Source of the DNA: CAYJBH01 sp964371365
Lineage (GTDB): Bacteria > Bacillota > Clostridia > Oscillospirales > Ruminococcaceae
Assembly: GCA_964371365.1 (NCBI GenBank)
Contig: CAYJMO010000023.1
Coordinates: 1-25,350 of the forward strand
Reading direction: 5' to 3'
Length of the DNA stretch: 25,350 nucleotides
The stretch's first letter is position 1; every line of letters starts with the position of its first letter. The position numbers were made by a program, and so were the translations under genes. A model generated the notes under the pieces. That model saw only the letters and a list, made by a program, of their open reading frames with translations. It had not been told where the DNA came from and ran no database searches. Of the stretch, positions 1-8,812 are shown piece by piece.

Positions 1-123
1 TGTCGCACAAACAGCAGACGCTAAAATTATAACAGCAGTTATAATTAGCTTCCTTTTAGAGTTGGTTGTAAACAACTTTTTCACCCTATTTTTTACAGTA
101 TGCATTTGTTCATTCTCCGTCAT
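1..123 (-). CDS. Truncated gene: N-terminus of an exported or membrane-anchored protein
   Basis: Only the first 41 codons are inside the window; the gene runs off the left edge. The ATG at 123 is preceded on the minus strand by GTGAGGGG, a plausible ribosome binding site about 6 bases away. The visible peptide is polar and basic for about 31 residues (several K and R, ending in the run KRK). A hydrophobic stretch of about ten residues (LIITAVIILA) follows, then SAVCAT. This is the shape of a signal peptide, possibly a lipoprotein one since a Cys follows small residues, or of an N-terminal anchor. The gene is divergent from ilvB. A TATAAT-like -10 lies at 150-155 on the minus strand with no convincing -35. 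The function cannot be told from this fragment. Confidence 0.6.
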   Translation of the reverse strand, partial: MTENEQMHTVKNRVKKLFTTNSKRKLIITAVIILASAVCAT

Positions 124-267
124 AAAACCCCTCACCGAAAAATCATTTCATTATATCCGTAAATAAATTTTACTATTGGTTTGTGAAATAATTCTGACTA
201 AAATGCGGCAAAAATGCGGCAAGATAGGGTGTGTTTCAAGTTTGACTACTATGTAAAGAATTAGTAT

Positions 268-303
268 TAGCAAGCACTGAATTTTGCTATCCCAATTCGA
301 ATT
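268..303. promoter_or_regulatory. Two inverted repeats upstream of ilvB (candidate operator)
   Basis: In the 289-base gap between the divergent genes there is a spaced inverted repeat, TAGCAA (268-273) and TTGCTA (284-289), closely followed by the perfect palindrome AATTCGAATT (294-303). Both lie 50-90 bases upstream of the -35 box of ilvB, a plausible place for a regulator to bind. No match to the CodY consensus or to a T-box was seen. The same gap also holds a tandem direct repeat of AAATGCGGCA (201-210 and 212-221) of unknown meaning. A regulatory role is inference. Confidence 0.3.
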
Positions 304-354
304 CTTGTTTTTTTAGTTGTGTTATCCACGAAAATACAACAAAACACTTGAACC

Positions 355-382
355 TTGACACTAATTGTGGTACTATTACAAT
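355..382 (+). promoter_or_regulatory. Sigma-A-like promoter of the ilv-leu operon
   Basis: TTGACA at 355-360, a 16-base spacer and TACAAT at 377-382 form a near-consensus housekeeping promoter. Transcription would start near 389, leaving a leader of only about 24 bases before the ilvB ATG. That is too short for a T-box, an attenuator or a leader peptide. Control is therefore more likely at initiation, if this promoter is the main one. The ribosome binding site GATGAGGT (396-403) follows. Confidence 0.65.
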
Positions 383-412
383 AATTATAACAACAGATGA
401 GGTAGCGCAGTT

Positions 413-2092
413 ATGGCTTTGTTAACCGGTGCACAGATTGTGTGCGAATGTCTTTTGGAAAACTCGGTGGATACCGTCTTTGGGTATCCCGGTGGTAACG
501 TTATTACATTATATGATGCACTGTATGACTACAGCGACAGGGTGGAGCACGTGTTGACCGCCCATGAACAGGGTGCGGCACACGCCGCCGACGGCTATGC
601 CAGAGCAAGTTCAAAGACCGGTGTGTGTATCGCCACCTCCGGACCCGGTGCGACCAATCTTGTCACCGGTATTGCTACCGCGTTTATGGACTCAATCCCG
701 ATGGTTGCCATCACCGGCAACGTCACCCGTCCCCAACTCGGTCGTGACACCTTTCAGGAGATTGATATATTCGGTGTGACCATGCCGATAACAAAACACA
801 ACTTTATCGTCAAGGACATTTCCGAGCTTGCCGATGTGGTGCGCCGTGCATTTAAAATAGCAAACACCGGCAGAAAAGGTCCGGTGCTCATCGACGTGCT
901 CAAGGATGTCTTTGCCGCAAAAACGGAGTTTGTTCCCGAGAAGCCGGTAAAGGAGGAAACTTTGTTTGTTGGCGCCGACTTTGAGAGCCAGATACAGACG
1001 GCCGCCGAGCTGATCAAGGCATCGGAAAAACCGATTATATTTGCCGGTGGCGGTGTCATCTCTGCCGAGGCATCAAGTGAACTTTTCGACCTCGTGAAGC
1101 GCATGTCATGTCCCATCGCACTTTCGCTCATGGGTATCGGCGCATTCCCTGCTACCGAGCCGGAATATACCGGTATGCTCGGTATGCACGGTAGCAGAAC
1201 CTCCTCTCAGGCGGTATTGGAGAGTGATCTCATTGTCGCAATCGGCGCACGTTTCTCCGACCGAGTTATCTGCAACCCCAAAACCTTTGCGAAGGACACC
1301 AAGATAATACATATCGACATCGACCGCAGTGAGATAAACAAAAATGTGCTATCCTATGCACCGGTAGAGGCGGACGTAAAGGTCGCGCTGAAAAAGCTAT
1401 GCGAACTGGTGCCGTTCAAGTCACGCGAGGGTTGGCTGGAGCAGATTGCCCTGTGGAAAAAGAAGAACAACAAGGCGGAGTATGAGAACAACCTCTGCTC
1501 ACCGCAATATGTGATAGAATGTGTCAGCAAACTTCTCAACGAGGATGACTATGTTGTGACCGACGTGGGTCAGCATCAGATGTGGACGGCGCAAAACTAC
1601 CCCGTAACCCGTCCGCGGCATTTTCTCTCGAGCGGTGGGCTCGGCACCATGGGCTTTGGACTCGGGGCGGCTATCGGCTGTGCCTATAGTGATCCGGACA
1701 AAAAGGTGGTGCTTTTCACCGGCGATGGCAGTTTTGGCATGAATCTTAACGAGCTGTGCACCGCCGTCAAGAGTGGCCACAATATTGTTGTAATCCTACT
1801 AAATAACGGCGTTCTCGGCATGGTGCGCCAGTGGCAAAAGGCACTTTTCCATAAGAGATACAGTGCGACGACGTTGGAGCGCAAGACTGATTTTGTGAAA
1901 CTCGCCGAGGCGTTCGGCGCAAAGGCATTTAAGATAGACAATCATGACAGCGTGATGCCGGTGCTCTGCTCTGCATTTAAGGAGGATGGCACGGTGTTTG
2001 TGGAGGTTACGGTGGACATGGACGTCAACGTCCTGCCGATGGTCCCTCCCGGCAGGAGTTATGACGACCCGATAACACAGATTGATAACTGA
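413..2092 (+). CDS. ilvB: Acetolactate synthase, large (catalytic) subunit
   Basis: Thiamine-diphosphate and FAD enzyme that condenses two pyruvates to 2-acetolactate (valine/leucine branch), or pyruvate with 2-oxobutyrate (isoleucine branch). At 559 residues it is the usual length. Visible marks are the catalytic glutamate E52 in AHEQGAAHAADGYAR, the substrate-channel motif FGYPGG (23-28), and the thiamine-diphosphate/Mg motif that begins GDG at 437-439 and ends in NN at 464-465. The C-terminal VPPGRSYDD is typical of the biosynthetic enzyme. The ATG at 413 has the site GATGAGGT about 9 bases upstream. It is the first gene of the operon and lies 16 bases before its regulatory subunit, ilvN. 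The adjacent small subunit argues for the anabolic enzyme rather than the catabolic AlsS type. Confidence 0.97.
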   Translation: MALLTGAQIVCECLLENSVDTVFGYPGGNVITLYDALYDYSDRVEHVLTAHEQGAAHAADGYARASSKTGVCIATSGPGATNLVTGIATAFMDSIPMVAITGNVTRPQLGRDTFQEIDIFGVTMPITKHNFIVKDISELADVVRRAFKIANTGRKGPVLIDVLKDVFAAKTEFVPEKPVKEETLFVGADFESQIQTAAELIKASEKPIIFAGGGVISAEASSELFDLVKRMSCPIALSLMGIGAFPATEPEYTGMLGMHGSRTSSQAVLESDLIVAIGARFSDRVICNPKTFAKDTKIIHIDIDRSEINKNVLSYAPVEADVKVALKKLCELVPFKSREGWLEQIALWKKKNNKAEYENNLCSPQYVIECVSKLLNEDDYVVTDVGQHQMWTAQNYPVTRPRHFLSSGGLGTMGFGLGAAIGCAYSDPDKKVVLFTGDGSFGMNLNELCTAVKSGHNIVVILLNNGVLGMVRQWQKALFHKRYSATTLERKTDFVKLAEAFGAKAFKIDNHDSVMPVLCSAFKEDGTVFVEVTVDMDVNVLPMVPPGRSYDDPITQIDN

Positions 2093-2108
2093 GAAAGGAC
2101 GCAATGTT

Positions 2109-2588
2109 ATGGAAAAAAGCTATGTGCTCTCCGCACTTGTAGATAACCACCCCGGCGTGTTATCCCGTATATCGGGTCTTTTTACCCGTCGAGATTACAA
2201 CATTGATTCGTTGACCGTCGCCGCCACCGAGCATAGCGACTTGTCACGCATGACCATCACCGTGACCGGTGAGCCGGCAACCATCGAACAGATTGAAAAA
2301 CAGCTCGCAAAGCAGGAGGACGTTAAAGGCGTAGTATTTTTAGACGGGTCTAATGCGGTCTGCCGTGAATATGTCCTTGTCAAGGTCAAATGCGACATAA
2401 GCCATCGGCATGAGGTGATATCCACCGGCTCCATATTCCGCGCCGGCGTTATCGATGTGTCCGAGAATACCTTAATGTTCGAGCTGACCGGTGACAGTGG
2501 CAAGGTGGACGCCTTTATAGAACTGATGAAGCCGTTCGAGATACTACAGGTAGTGAGGAGCGGCGTGTCGGCACTGCCAAGAGGGTGA
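2109..2588 (+). CDS. ilvN: Acetolactate synthase, small (regulatory) subunit
   Basis: Regulatory partner of IlvB. In this family the N-terminal ACT domain binds valine and gives feedback inhibition, while the subunit also stimulates catalysis. The ACT signature is at the N-terminus (VLSALVDNHPGVLSRISGLF, then RRDYNIDSLTV). A second domain typical of small subunits starts near residue 80 (VCREYVLVKVKC). I place the start at ATG 2109, giving 159 residues. AGAAAGGA lies 9 bases upstream, and the reading frame can be extended back to 2082 only into the end of ilvB, where no ribosome binding site is visible. The gene could equally be called ilvH; the symbol follows the common name. Confidence 0.95.
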   Translation: MEKSYVLSALVDNHPGVLSRISGLFTRRDYNIDSLTVAATEHSDLSRMTITVTGEPATIEQIEKQLAKQEDVKGVVFLDGSNAVCREYVLVKVKCDISHRHEVISTGSIFRAGVIDVSENTLMFELTGDSGKVDAFIELMKPFEILQVVRSGVSALPRG

Positions 2589-2590
2589 TC

Positions 2591-2627
2591 TTTGTTGTAG
2601 GGGCGACCCTACACCACCCCCAACAAA
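2591..2627. repeat. Intergenic palindromic repeat, copy 1 (ilvN-ilvD gap)
   Basis: The core TGTAGGGGCGACCCTACA (2596-2613) folds as a perfect 7-bp stem closed by GCGA, a GNRA-type tetraloop. Outer arms TTTGTTG (2591-2597) and CAACAAA (2621-2627) could form an alternative longer stem together with GGGG/CCCC. The identical 18-base core recurs at 10529-10546. No T-tract follows, so it is not a typical intrinsic terminator. Confidence 0.8.
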
Positions 2628-2651
2628 AAAAACAAACAAAGGAAAAAACAT

Positions 2652-4313
2652 ATGAGGAGTGATTCTGTTAAAACCGGAGCGGCGCGCGCTCCACATCGCA
2701 GTCTTTTTAAAGCCCTCGGCTACAATGCCGACGAGCTTAAACGACCGATAATAGGCGTTGTGAATGCTCAAAGTGAGGTCGTGCCGGGGCATTTACACCT
2801 TGACAGCATCGCAAAGGCGGTGCGTGAGGGTATATTAGAGGCAGGCGGTCTGCCCATTGAAGTGCCGGCGATAGCGGTCTGTGACGGTATCGCTATGGGT
2901 CACAAGGGTATGCACTATTCCCTCGTCTCACGCGAGCTTATCGCCGACAGTGTCGAGGCCCTCACCGAGGCTCACCGCTTTGACGGTCTCGTCCTCATAC
3001 CCAACTGTGACAAGGTCGTCCCCGGCATGATGATGGCGGCGACTCGACTTGACATTCCCTCTATTCTTGTGTCGGGCGGTGCTATGCTCGCCGGCAAAAC
3101 TCGAGACAAAAAACAACAACTTTCCCTTACCGACGTGTTTGAGGCGGTCGGTCAGGAACTCGCCGGCAAGATTGACGGTGAGCGCCTGGACGAGATTGAA
3201 TGCTCTGCATGTCCGAGCGTCGGCTCCTGTAGCGGCATGTTCACCGCCAACTCCATGAACTGCCTTTCCGAGGCTCTCGGACTTGCGTTGCCGTTCAACG
3301 GGACTATACCGGCGGTCTACTCCGAGCGTTTGATCCTCGCACGGGCAACCGGTCGTCGCGCCGTCGCACTGGTCGCCGAGAATTTGCGCCCGAGCGACAT
3401 TCTGACCGAGCAGGCTTTTCGCAACGCGCTGACCATGGACATGGCTCTGGGATGTTCCACCAACTCCATGTTGCACCTGCCGGCTATCGCGCATGAGGCT
3501 GGCTTTAAATTAGACTTAGCGCTCGCAAACGAGATAAGCGCCATAACCCCGAATCTCTGCCGTCTCTCTCCTGCCGGCTATCACTTCATAGAGGATTTAC
3601 ATGCGGCAGGCGGTATCCCGGCGGTGATGTCACGACTTATCAAGGCGGGGCTTTTGGACGGTGATTGCATTACGGTCAGCGGCAAAAAACTCGCCGAAAT
3701 CGTATTTGACGACATACAGGACGAAGAAATTATACGTACAGTAGAAAACCCCTATAGTAAAACAGGTGGTATAGCGGTTTTGAAGGGCAACCTCGCGCCG
3801 GACGGCTGTGTGGTCAAACGCAGTGCGGTATCACAAAACATGTTGGTGACACAGTGTACCGCCCGTGTTTTTGACAGCGAAGAGCAGGCAATCGAGGCAA
3901 TCTCGGCAGGCAAAATTGTCGCCGGCAACTGTGTTGTCATACGCTATGAGGGACCCAAGGGCGGACCCGGCATGAGAGAGATGCTCTCGCCGACAGCGAC
4001 CCTCGCCGGAATGGGGCTGGACAGCTCGGTCACGCTGATAACGGATGGACGATTTTCCGGTGCGACACGTGGTGCGGCACTCGGTCACATCTCGCCCGAG
4101 GCAGCGGCAGGCGGACCAATCGCCTACGTCAAGGACGGCGATATCATCAGCATCGACATACCGGCAGGGGTGATAACTCTAATGGTAAGCGACGAGGAGC
4201 TGCAAGCCCGTAAAGCCTCCACCACCCTGCCACCACCCAAGATACAAAAAGGTGTCCTCGCTCGATATGCAAAATTAGTATCCAGTGCGGCACAAGGGGC
4301 GGTGCTGGTTTAG
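2652..4313 (+). CDS. ilvD: Dihydroxy-acid dehydratase
   Basis: Fe-S enzyme that dehydrates 2,3-dihydroxyisovalerate and its isoleucine-branch homologue to the 2-oxo acids, common to valine, leucine and isoleucine synthesis. At 553 residues it is the normal length. Clear motifs are CDGIAMGHKGM (77-87), PNCDKVVPGMMMA (117-129, with C119), the cysteine-rich CSACPSVGSCSGMFTANSMN (184-203), and the C-terminal RFSGATRGAALGHISPEAA. Where some family members carry a third cluster cysteine in the first motif, this protein has NAQSEVVPGH, which suggests the oxygen-labile [4Fe-4S] form; that last point is inference. ATG 2652 has AAAGGA 8 bases upstream. Repeat hairpins flank the gene on both sides. Confidence 0.96.
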   Translation: MRSDSVKTGAARAPHRSLFKALGYNADELKRPIIGVVNAQSEVVPGHLHLDSIAKAVREGILEAGGLPIEVPAIAVCDGIAMGHKGMHYSLVSRELIADSVEALTEAHRFDGLVLIPNCDKVVPGMMMAATRLDIPSILVSGGAMLAGKTRDKKQQLSLTDVFEAVGQELAGKIDGERLDEIECSACPSVGSCSGMFTANSMNCLSEALGLALPFNGTIPAVYSERLILARATGRRAVALVAENLRPSDILTEQAFRNALTMDMALGCSTNSMLHLPAIAHEAGFKLDLALANEISAITPNLCRLSPAGYHFIEDLHAAGGIPAVMSRLIKAGLLDGDCITVSGKKLAEIVFDDIQDEEIIRTVENPYSKTGGIAVLKGNLAPDGCVVKRSAVSQNMLVTQCTARVFDSEEQAIEAISAGKIVAGNCVVIRYEGPKGGPGMREMLSPTATLAGMGLDSSVTLITDGRFSGATRGAALGHISPEAAAGGPIAYVKDGDIISIDIPAGVITLMVSDEELQARKASTTLPPPKIQKGVLARYAKLVSSAAQGAVLV

Positions 4314-4317
4314 GTAA

Positions 4318-4346
4318 GTCGTAGGGGAGGGGTCACCCCTCCCGAC
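4318..4346. repeat. Intergenic palindromic repeat, copy 2 (ilvD-leuA gap)
   Basis: GTCGTAGGGGAGGGGT followed by its near complement. GGGAGGGGT (4325-4333) and ACCCCTCCC (4335-4343) are perfect arms around a single base, so the real loop is three or five bases. Outer GTC (4318-4320) can pair with GAC (4344-4346) across a GTAG bulge. It shares the GTAGGGG start with the other copies in this operon. No T-tract follows. Confidence 0.7.
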
Positions 4347-4416
4347 CAAATAGACCAAATAAATTCTACAACCTGACCACAATATTACGGCAACTTTAGA
4401 AAGGAACCCACTAACC

Positions 4417-5925
4417 ATGAAAAATATAAAAATCTTCGACACCACCCTGCGTGACGGGGAGCAGTCGCCCGGCTGTTCCATGAACCTGCTGGAAAAAATC
4501 GAGTTAGCTCGTCAGCTGGAACGCCTCGGTGTTGATGTTATAGAGGCGGGATTTGCAATCTCCTCACCCGGCGATTTTGAGTCGGTGCGCGCCATCGCCG
4601 AGACCATGAAAAAGACACAGGTCGCGAGCCTTTCACGCGCGGTAGAGGGGGATATTCGCCGCTCTGCCGACGCGCTTAAAGGCGCTGTTAACCCTCTGAT
4701 ACACACATTTATCGCCACCAGTGACCTGCACCTTAAATACAAACTCAAAAGAACAAGGGATCAGGTGCTGGATACCGTCACCGAGATGGTCGGCCTTGCC
4801 AAAAGCCTTTGCGACAACGTCGAGTTCTCTGCCGAGGATGCCTCACGCAGTGACATAGATTTCCTCTGTGAGGTGTTCAATCGTGCTATAGCCGCCGGTG
4901 CGACGGTGCTCAACGTGCCGGACACGGTAGGCTACTCCACCCCGAGCGAGATGTACGAACTTTTTAAAGCTCTTTCCGAGAGGGTCAAAGGCATCGAGAA
5001 TGTCATCCTCTCCACCCACAACCACAACGACCTCGGTCTCGGCGTCGCCAACTCGCTTGCGGCGGTGCTCGGCGGTGCTACCCAGATTGAGTGTACCGTC
5101 AACGGTATCGGCGAGCGCGCCGGCAATGCCGCCCTTGAAGAGGTGGTCATGGCGCTTGCGACCCGTCAGGGATACTACAACGCGTCTACCGGTCTTGATA
5201 CCACACAGATATACCGTACCAGTCGACTTTTATCCCATATTATCGGCATCAACGTTGTGCCGAATAAGGCGATAGTCGGTGCTAATGCCTTTGCACATGA
5301 GTCCGGCATACATCAACATGGTGTGCTCGCCAACCGTGAGACCTACGAGATAATGACACCGGAGAGTGTAGGATATTCCTCCAACAAGATGGTTCTCGGC
5401 AAACACTCCGGTCGACATGCCTTCTGCGACCGTCTGACACAGCTCGGTTTTTCCCTTTCAAAGGAGGAGCAGGACGACGCTTTTGCAAAGTTCAAACTGT
5501 TGTGTGACAAGAAAAAGACCATCACCGACAAGGACATTGAGGCGATAGTCGACAACCACGCCGACACGGCAGAGGAGAGGTTGACCCTCGAAAGCTTTGT
5601 GGTCAACGCCGGCACACACATCGACGCGACCGCCACCATAAAAATTAAAAAAGACGGCGGCGACACCATCACCAAAACTGCGCTCGGCAGTGGTCAGGTG
5701 GAGGCGGCATACAATGCGGTCAACATGATTGCCGACTTTGAGCCGATTTTAGAGGACTACCACATCAATTCGGTGTCGGAGGGTGAGGACGCGCAGGGCG
5801 AAGTCTCGGTCAAACTTTCCTGCCAAGGTAGAGTCTATCACGGGCGCGGTGTCTCTTTAGATGTTATCGAGGCGAGCATCCTCGCATACATCAACGGCAT
5901 AAATAAGATATTTGAAAACAAATAA
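4417..5925 (+). CDS. leuA: 2-isopropylmalate synthase
   Basis: First committed step of leucine synthesis: acetyl-CoA plus 2-oxoisovalerate gives 2-isopropylmalate. The 502 residues comprise an N-terminal HMGL-like TIM barrel and a C-terminal leucine-binding regulatory domain. The barrel shows TTLRDGEQSPGCSMN (9-23; catalytic R12, metal ligand D13), the metal motif HNHND (201-205) and HESGIHQHG (294-302). The C-terminal domain, from about residue 395, has the GSGQVEAAYNAVN stretch typical of the allosteric domain, so feedback inhibition by leucine is expected. ATG 4417 follows GAAAGGAA. cimA, a paralogue from the same family, begins 19 bases downstream. The conserved LeuA sequence signatures and the regulatory domain distinguish it from homocitrate synthase. 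Confidence 0.96.
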   Translation: MKNIKIFDTTLRDGEQSPGCSMNLLEKIELARQLERLGVDVIEAGFAISSPGDFESVRAIAETMKKTQVASLSRAVEGDIRRSADALKGAVNPLIHTFIATSDLHLKYKLKRTRDQVLDTVTEMVGLAKSLCDNVEFSAEDASRSDIDFLCEVFNRAIAAGATVLNVPDTVGYSTPSEMYELFKALSERVKGIENVILSTHNHNDLGLGVANSLAAVLGGATQIECTVNGIGERAGNAALEEVVMALATRQGYYNASTGLDTTQIYRTSRLLSHIIGINVVPNKAIVGANAFAHESGIHQHGVLANRETYEIMTPESVGYSSNKMVLGKHSGRHAFCDRLTQLGFSLSKEEQDDAFAKFKLLCDKKKTITDKDIEAIVDNHADTAEERLTLESFVVNAGTHIDATATIKIKKDGGDTITKTALGSGQVEAAYNAVNMIADFEPILEDYHINSVSEGEDAQGEVSVKLSCQGRVYHGRGVSLDVIEASILAYINGINKIFENK

Positions 5926-5944
5926 CCGCTTGAAAGGTAGATAG

Positions 5945-7519
5945 ATGGGTGTGAAAATAGAACTTTTTGATTCCACTTTGCGTGACGGTGCACAAGGGGA
6001 GGGGATAGCGTTTACCGTCAGCGACAAGCTGAAAATAGTCTCGCTGTTAGACGAGATGGGCTTTGACTATATCGAGGCAGGCAACCCCGGCTCCAATCCT
6101 AAAGATTTGGCATTTTTTGAAAAGGTCGCAAAGCTTAAACTTAAAAATGCAAAGATTGTTGCGTTTGGCTCGACAAGGCGCAAGGGGATAAAGCCGGAGG
6201 AGGACGACAACGTCAAGTCGCTGTTAAAGGCGAACACCGACACGGTTGCAATATTCGGCAAGAGCTCGGTTTTACACGTCACCAAAGTGATAAACGCGAG
6301 CGAGGCGGAAAACCTCACCATGATCACCGACACCATTAAATTTTTCCGTGACAACGGCAAGACGGTGATCTATGACGCCGAGCACTTTTTTGATGGCTAT
6401 AAAGAGAATGCGGACTATGCAATCTCCACCCTCAATGCCGCGGCGATAGCGGGCGCATCGGTGCTGGTACTATGCGACACCAACGGCGGATGTCTGCCAA
6501 ACGAGATAACGGATATCACGAACGAGGTGAAAAAGGCACTGCCACACAGCAAGATCGGCATACACTGTCACAATGACTGCGGTCTTGCCGTTGCAAACTC
6601 ACTCCAGTCGGTCGAGGCAGGAGCGACACATATTCAGGGGACTTTCCTCGGCATAGGTGAGCGCACCGGCAACGCTAATCTATCGACCTTGATACCGCTA
6701 TTACAGCTCAAGGCAGGCTATGAATGTCTTAGCGAAGACAGCATGAGGCAGATGACCGAGGCGGCGGAGAAGATGGCGGCAATCACCAACCTCAACCTTG
6801 CCACCACCTCACCATTTGTCGGCGCGTCTGCGTTTGCACACAAGGGTGGTATGCACATCGACGGCATCGGTAAGCTGACAAAGAGTTTCGAGCACATCTC
6901 GCCCGAGCTGGTCGGCAACTCTCGTCGACTGCTCATCAGTGAGGTCGCCGGACGACGCGCGATACTTGCCGAGATTGATCAATTTTATCCCGGTCTTGAC
7001 AAGGAGAGTCCGCTTGCAAAGGATATCCTCGCTAAGGTCAAGGAACAGGAGCACAACGGTTATCAGTACGAGGGGGCGAGCGCGAGTTTCGAGCTGTTAG
7101 TCCGCTCGGTGGTAGGCGATTATAAACCCTTTTTCAAGGTGGACTACTTCAAGGTGCAGGGGGAGCGACTTTCCTCCAATCGGGAGAGATATAATCCCTC
7201 CACCGCCGTCGTCAAGATTACGGCAAATAAAAAGAGCAACGTGACCGCCGCCGAGGGTGACGGGCCGGTCGACGCACTCAACAGTGCACTGCGCTCCGCA
7301 CTTGAACCCACATACGGACAGCTTAAAAACGTCGAGCTTATCGACTATAAGGTTCGTGTTATCGAGGGGAGCAAAGGCACCGGGTCGAAAGTCCGCGTTT
7401 TCATTACCAGTTCCGACGGGGAGAGTGAATGGACGACCGTCGCAGTCTCCTCCGATATAATCAACGCAAGTTTTAATGCACTGGTAGAGAGTTTCAGCTA
7501 CAGTCTATTGAAAGAATAA
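5945..7519 (+). CDS. cimA: (R)-citramalate synthase
   Basis: Condenses pyruvate and acetyl-CoA to citramalate, which LeuC/LeuD and LeuB can convert to 2-oxobutyrate, the isoleucine precursor, without threonine. The 524 residues have the CimA arrangement: DSTLRDGAQGEGIAFTVSDK at the N-terminus, IEAGNPGSNPKD, then HCHNDCGLAVANSLQSVEAG and GIGERTGNANL in the barrel, followed by a C-terminal regulatory-type domain. The AQGEGIAFT and NPGSNPKD signatures separate this group from LeuA, which is also present next door. GAAAGGTAG precedes ATG 5945. Its place between leuA and leuC supports shared use of the LeuCDB enzymes. Homologues of unknown exact substrate exist, so assay would settle specificity. 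Confidence 0.9.
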   Translation: MGVKIELFDSTLRDGAQGEGIAFTVSDKLKIVSLLDEMGFDYIEAGNPGSNPKDLAFFEKVAKLKLKNAKIVAFGSTRRKGIKPEEDDNVKSLLKANTDTVAIFGKSSVLHVTKVINASEAENLTMITDTIKFFRDNGKTVIYDAEHFFDGYKENADYAISTLNAAAIAGASVLVLCDTNGGCLPNEITDITNEVKKALPHSKIGIHCHNDCGLAVANSLQSVEAGATHIQGTFLGIGERTGNANLSTLIPLLQLKAGYECLSEDSMRQMTEAAEKMAAITNLNLATTSPFVGASAFAHKGGMHIDGIGKLTKSFEHISPELVGNSRRLLISEVAGRRAILAEIDQFYPGLDKESPLAKDILAKVKEQEHNGYQYEGASASFELLVRSVVGDYKPFFKVDYFKVQGERLSSNRERYNPSTAVVKITANKKSNVTAAEGDGPVDALNSALRSALEPTYGQLKNVELIDYKVRVIEGSKGTGSKVRVFITSSDGESEWTTVAVSSDIINASFNALVESFSYSLLKE

Positions 7520-7537
7520 CGAAAGGAATTTTTATCT

Positions 7538-8791
7538 ATGGGAATGACAATGACACAAAAAATCCTCGCCGCACACTGTGGCAAGGAGAGCGTGAGCGCA
7601 GGGGAGCTTATCAAGGCAAAACTTGACCTTGTACTCGGCAATGATATTACATCGCCGGTCGCCATCAACGAGTTTAACAAGGCCGATCTTAACAGTGTGT
7701 TCGACAAGGAGAAAATTTGCCTTGTCATGGATCACTTTACCCCGAACAAGGACATAAAGGCGGCAGAGCAGTGCAAACAATGCCGCGACTTTGCAAAGCG
7801 ATTTGATATTACCAACTACTATGACACCGGCGAAGTGGGCGTAGAGCACGCACTTTTGCCGGAAAAAGGCCTTGTCATACCGGGCGATGTCATCATCGGC
7901 GCCGACTCCCATACCTGTACCTACGGCGCACTCGGCGCATTCTCGACCGGTGTCGGCTCCACCGACATGGCGGCAGGCATGTACGAGGGCATGGCGTGGT
8001 TTAAAGTTCCCTCGGCGATAAAGTTCGAGCTGGTCGGCAAACCGTCCAAATGGGTCGGCGGCAAAGATGTTATACTGCACATCATCGGAATGATAGGGGT
8101 GGACGGCGCACTCTATAAGTCGATGGAATTTGTCGGCGAGGGTGTAGCAAACCTAACCATCGATGATCGCCTATGTATCACCAACATGGCAATCGAGGCA
8201 GGCGCTAAGAACGGTATTTTTGAGGTGGACGAGATAACTCGTGAATACCTAAAAACCACCACCGACCGTGCATATACCGAATACAAAGCGGACGACGATG
8301 CTGTCTATGATGAGACCTATACCATCGACCTGTCGGCATTAAAACCGACCGTAGCGTTCCCTCATCTGCCGGAGAACACCAAGACGGTGGACGAGGCAGG
8401 ACGTGTCGAGATAGATCAGGTGGTCATCGGCTCCTGCACCAACGGTCGCCTATCCGATCTCGCGACTGCCGCCGAGGTTTTGAGGGGCAAGATCGTCTCC
8501 AAAAACGTGCGCTGTATCGTAATACCCGCAACCCAAAAAATCTACCGTGATGCCATGAAAGCAGGATATTTTGACATCTTCCTCGATGCGGGATGTGCCA
8601 TCTCTGCACCGACCTGCGGACCCTGTCTCGGCGGTCATATGGGCATACTCGCCAAGGGTGAGCGCGCTGTCGCCACCACCAACCGCAACTTTGTAGGCAG
8701 GATGGGTCACCCCGAGAGTGAGGTCTACCTCGCCTCCCCGGCAGTGGCGGCACAGTCGGCGATAGACGGATACATTTCACAACCGGAATAA
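7538..8791 (+). CDS. leuC: 3-isopropylmalate dehydratase, large subunit
   Basis: Aconitase-family subunit carrying the [4Fe-4S] cluster. With LeuD it isomerises 2-isopropylmalate to 3-isopropylmalate and probably also citramalate to 3-methylmalate. The 417 residues match the short LeuC class of anaerobes and archaea. Cluster ligands are visible as C300 in GSCTNGR and C360 and C363 in APTCGPCLGG. GADSHTCTYGALGAF is another family motif. The start at 7538 (MGMTMTQ) is chosen because AAAGGAA lies about 10 bases upstream; the ATGs at 7544 and 7550 are in frame and cannot be fully excluded. leuD follows after 21 bases. Confidence 0.96.
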   Translation: MGMTMTQKILAAHCGKESVSAGELIKAKLDLVLGNDITSPVAINEFNKADLNSVFDKEKICLVMDHFTPNKDIKAAEQCKQCRDFAKRFDITNYYDTGEVGVEHALLPEKGLVIPGDVIIGADSHTCTYGALGAFSTGVGSTDMAAGMYEGMAWFKVPSAIKFELVGKPSKWVGGKDVILHIIGMIGVDGALYKSMEFVGEGVANLTIDDRLCITNMAIEAGAKNGIFEVDEITREYLKTTTDRAYTEYKADDDAVYDETYTIDLSALKPTVAFPHLPENTKTVDEAGRVEIDQVVIGSCTNGRLSDLATAAEVLRGKIVSKNVRCIVIPATQKIYRDAMKAGYFDIFLDAGCAISAPTCGPCLGGHMGILAKGERAVATTNRNFVGRMGHPESEVYLASPAVAAQSAIDGYISQPE

Positions 8792-8812
8792 GAGAAAGGA
8801 ACGGTCATAATA

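Noticed and set aside
201..221. Tandem AAATGCGGCA repeats as a phage attachment site
   Set aside because: Only two short copies, with no integrase, tRNA or other mobile gene nearby.
124..412. T-box or leader-peptide attenuator before ilvB
   Set aside because: No T-box sequence (GGGTGGNACCGCG-like), no specifier-type structure and no terminator before ilvB were found; the likely promoter is too close to the ATG.
2928..3494. Minus-strand ORF of 188 codons opposite ilvD
   Set aside because: Antisense shadow; ilvD is fully supported by its motifs in the same interval.
7532..8080. Minus-strand ORF of 182 codons opposite leuC
   Set aside because: Antisense shadow of leuC, with no family resemblance and no promoter context.
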